64,000 bases of DNA from Amoebidium appalachense (lineage: Eukaryota > Ichthyosporea). The position numbers were made by a program, and so were the translations under genes. The DNA is taken from the NCBI GenBank assembly GCA_963693365.1, contig CAVNZM010000009.1:6820001-6884000 (forward strand), written 5' to 3'. Positions within the stretch are counted from its first letter, which is position 1; each line of letters opens with the position of its first letter. This document shows positions 55,905-64,000 of this stretch, one piece after another. The notes under the pieces are model-generated. The model ran no database searches. It worked only from the letters and a program-made list of their open reading frames with translations, and was not told the DNA's origin.

Positions 55905-57290
55905 CTTTCCGACAGCTTCACACGGCACCGCGGCGTTTGCAAGGTTCGCTCCTAAGCCCCTTTCTATTTTATGTGTATATCAATGATTTAATTGTGGATT
56001 TAGAGGGAAATCAGTTTTTGAGTTCTCATCGTGGCCTCCCAGCTGCATTATTTTATGCGGATAATGCTGTTTTAATCGGCTGAATCCAGGGCTGAGGCTG
56101 CTGCACAACTGGATTTGCTTAAGGATTGGTGTGCTCGAAACGATATGTGCTTGAATATCCGTAAATGTGCTGTCATACATCACTCCCATATAGACCCCCC
56201 TCTCTCCCTGGGGGGGTCCAATATGAGGCAAGAATCCGAATAAAAGTATCTAGGTATCCAAATGTCCGCTGATGGTATTATTATGTTTGATGATATGGTT
56301 TCTTCCCGTGTTTCCAAAGCCAAAAAATGCCTAAATCGGTATAGAATCAACCACCTTTCTGTCATGGGAGTCACCCACCCCTTTAATCGGCTTAAGCTAT
56401 TCAAAGTATTTGTGCGTCCCTTGTGTGAATATGGTTTTCCCCTTTTAGCCCTCGCCCCTACCGTTGTATATCAGGCCCTTAAACCTTTAATTTCTTTTCA
56501 GTATGGTGAGGTAAACAAGTTTTTAGTTGGTAGTGGTGCCCCCTTCCCCCATTGTTTATTTAATTGTATCTTTGCACTCACACAACCCACGCATCGCATG
56601 CACACACTCGCACTACACTTTTATTTTCACATAGAACACCTACAACACAGTGCACCCAATCACGCGCTGTTTCGTCACCACTTCTCACTCCCCCGCCCCT
56701 ATGAACTCGATACCTTTTCCCTCCAAATCCAAATCTCTCTGCGAAGCTTCGTGCTGTTAAGACTTACTGCACTACACCCCCCCCCCCCCCCCATCCCAAC
56801 CTCCACGACACCCCCCTCCTCCACACACGCATGGTCCGCTTTTTACACGCACAACACAAAACACGCATCTCTACCTCATTTGAAGCAAGCACCCGCATAC
56901 ACAAACCCTTAGTGCAATATGTTTGCTCCACAGGCCGTGAGAAACGGTCACTAGCCGATAGCATAGTGGGCTTCCCTAGTGGTTTACTAACACAATGGTC
57001 ACTTTAATGGCGTGGTAACCGTTTTCTGATGTTTCCTAGACGGTTGTGCCCTAGTGGGTCACATCCTTGGTGCCGTAGCTGTGTGGACCGGTGTATTGTG
57101 TTTCCATTTATTCCATTAGCCGCACAGGCCTCCTTTTCCGTCACACATTTACACACCTATCCACTTCCCGCCACCCTGCACAACACTTTACCATCATTGA
57201 CTTCCTTGCCCAGCTTTGTTTCCAATACCTGCACACCCACGTCACACACATTTATCACCCTCCCGACCCGGTTGATTAGCTATAGTTGAG
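55905..57290 (+). mobile_element. Older LINE fragment, different family, opposite orientation
   Basis: RT motifs are RLQGSLLSPFLFYVYINDL, then FYADNAVLIG (YADN at 56054-56065), then KYLGIQMSADG and RPLCEYGFPLLAL. The order and spacing match the LINE copies at 24 and 41 kb but similarity is low. TGA at 56081, a frameshift just after it, and TAA at 56241 break the frame, and the catalytic YADD is YADN. The 3' part (57029-57289) is in another frame. It is a dead fragment lacking the 5' half. Confidence 0.75.
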
Positions 57291-57594
57291 TTTTTTTTTT
57301 CCTTTTTTTTCCCCTTCTTTCGCTTTCTTTCTTTTTCTTGTTTGCTCGGATGTACTGTCTATAGGGTTAGGGGTCCTTGTTTTGTGACCGTATATTAGGT
57401 AACATTGCTAACGGGTGTATTTCATTTGTAGTATGCTGTACATATCATGCATATGGGGCACATGTTGTGTTTCCGATTGGCTGGAGGGAGCGGCCAATAA
57501 AGTGCAATGTTCCCATTTTTCGTGCTTTTCATGCCTGTGTATAGATATTAGTTGCCGGCAAGACTCATGGTTGTGCACATGTTGATTGCTTTTA

Positions 57595-57995
57595 AGGTTT
57601 TTATCTCAGGAGGTTTAACTTAAGTTACGCGTCACATGTAATGGGGGGAGAGGCAGATGGCTGGACGGTTCCCCGTGTTTGCAAACGCAAGTAGAAAAGC
57701 GCTGGCACAAACACCGCTGCGGTTTACGAACATTCTTGCTACGTGGTTTGTCGCTATTGCCATTCCCTTCTTTAATGACATTATGTAGCTTTTCGGAGCT
57801 CTTGGTATCACTCCCTTGACCTTCGTTATGCCGTGCGTCATGTATATGGTCTACATGAGGGGTGAGTTGGCTTTGGGAACTCGGGCTGTGTGTATGACTG
57901 TTGCGGGGGTAGGAGTGATTGTGGGCGTGGCTGGGTCTGTGGCTTCGGTACGACATATTCTTGTCGACGCCAGGCAATACAAGCTGTTTGAATAG
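57595..57995 (+). pseudogene. Pseudogene of the AAAP transporter C-terminus
   Basis: From 57654 to 57995 the DNA follows the end of the transporter at 39241-39583 without a frameshift: FANASRKALAQTPLRFT, IAIPFFNDIM, LFGALGITPLTFVMPC. A TCA codon has become TAG at 57786-57788. Upstream to about 57595 similarity fades and a 4-base insertion shifts the frame. The 3' flank also shares GACCCAAAAGTGTCC (about 58150), so the duplication included the untranslated region. Only the last quarter of the gene is present. Confidence 0.85.
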
Positions 57996-63608
<5,613 letters not shown>

Positions 63609-63681
63609 TATAAATGGCGTGCATCACACCTCACGCTCTCACTGAATTTGAGTACTGATCCGCTCAGGTCTCTGTTTCGCT

Positions 63682-63745
63682 ATGGGGTCACTTACACTCT
63701 TACTCCCCGTGCTTCTGCTGGTCGCCCAGCAGGTAGCTGCACAAA
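63682..63745 (+). CDS. First exon of a secreted protein (signal peptide only)
   Basis: ATG GGG opens 21 codons that read as a textbook signal peptide: a short start, the hydrophobic core LTLLLPVLLLVA, then a QQVAAQ cleavage region. A GTAAGT donor follows at 63746 in phase 1. The rest of the gene lies in the last 250 bases as intron or beyond the window. Support comes from the TATA box, the signal peptide and the strong donor together. Confidence 0.55.
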
Positions 63746-64000
63746 GTAAGTTGACATGGACTGTGTTTGAAGCATGATCGGTGTCCATATGGGCGGTACG
63801 TTGGCACACACTGTGTTTCAAGGACACTCATTTGCATGGGTATTAATTGTGCACACATGAACACGATGTATTTTGTTCGGATTGCTCTGAGCTCTCTGAG
63901 CTTATGTAAGAATTGTACGTGTTTGATCCAAGCACGGTGTACACGTGGATGGGTGTACAATGGGGCCTTAGCAGACGCAATGGTACTGAGGAGCATAGAC

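Overview
This is a eukaryotic nuclear window. Genes are split by GT-AG introns, promoters carry TATA and CCAAT boxes, and AATAAA signals follow the stop codons. About half of the DNA is simple sequence: (GT)n/(CA)n, (GA)n/(CT)n and unusually long pure G or C runs (40-50 bases), mostly inside introns. The genes I recognise are tRNA-splicing endonuclease subunit SEN34, an STMP1-like mitochondrial microprotein and an AAAP amino-acid transporter, alongside APE-type LINEs and a Ty1/copia element. A unicellular eukaryote with a repeat-swollen genome fits; an ichthyosporean-like holozoan protist is my guess, not something the sequence proves.

Layout. 1-7168: SEN34 on the minus strand, four coding exons recovered with matching splice phases, 3' end beyond the window. 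7169-7874: short divergent promoter region. 7875-10292: STMP1-like gene, two exons, plus strand. 10293-13466: intergenic repeats. 13467-23852: minus-strand exons of one or two uncharacterised genes, including an RS-rich exon and a Cys-rich N-terminus. 24163-26655: 5'-truncated LINE with a doubled insertion junction. 27475-30613: two-exon gene for a small membrane protein. 30614-33104: repeats with two doubtful exons. 33329-33985: secreted, probably GPI-anchored, Thr-rich protein. 34.8-37.0 kb: microsatellites. 38093-39583: intact intronless AAAP transporter. 40665-43735: second, nearly identical LINE copy. 43.9-49.8 kb: decayed copia element with one LTR. 51.2-52.3 kb: ~300-bp composite satellite. 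55.9-57.3 kb: older LINE fragment with a mutated catalytic motif. 57.6-58.0 kb: pseudogene copy of the AAAP transporter 3' end. 63682 onward: first exon of a secreted protein.

The most unusual feature is in SEN34. The end of its catalytic-domain exon, with its 5' splice site, appears as the founder of a degenerate tandem array in the next intron, giving a ladder of decoy splice donors and two micro-exon-like cassettes. More widely, splice sites here are fused to microsatellites: several acceptors are simply (CA)nG and one donor is (GT)n, and some introns have complementary G/GT and C/CA halves that could fold the intron. No two neighbouring genes share an obvious pathway. SEN34 and the STMP1-like gene probably share a bidirectional promoter.
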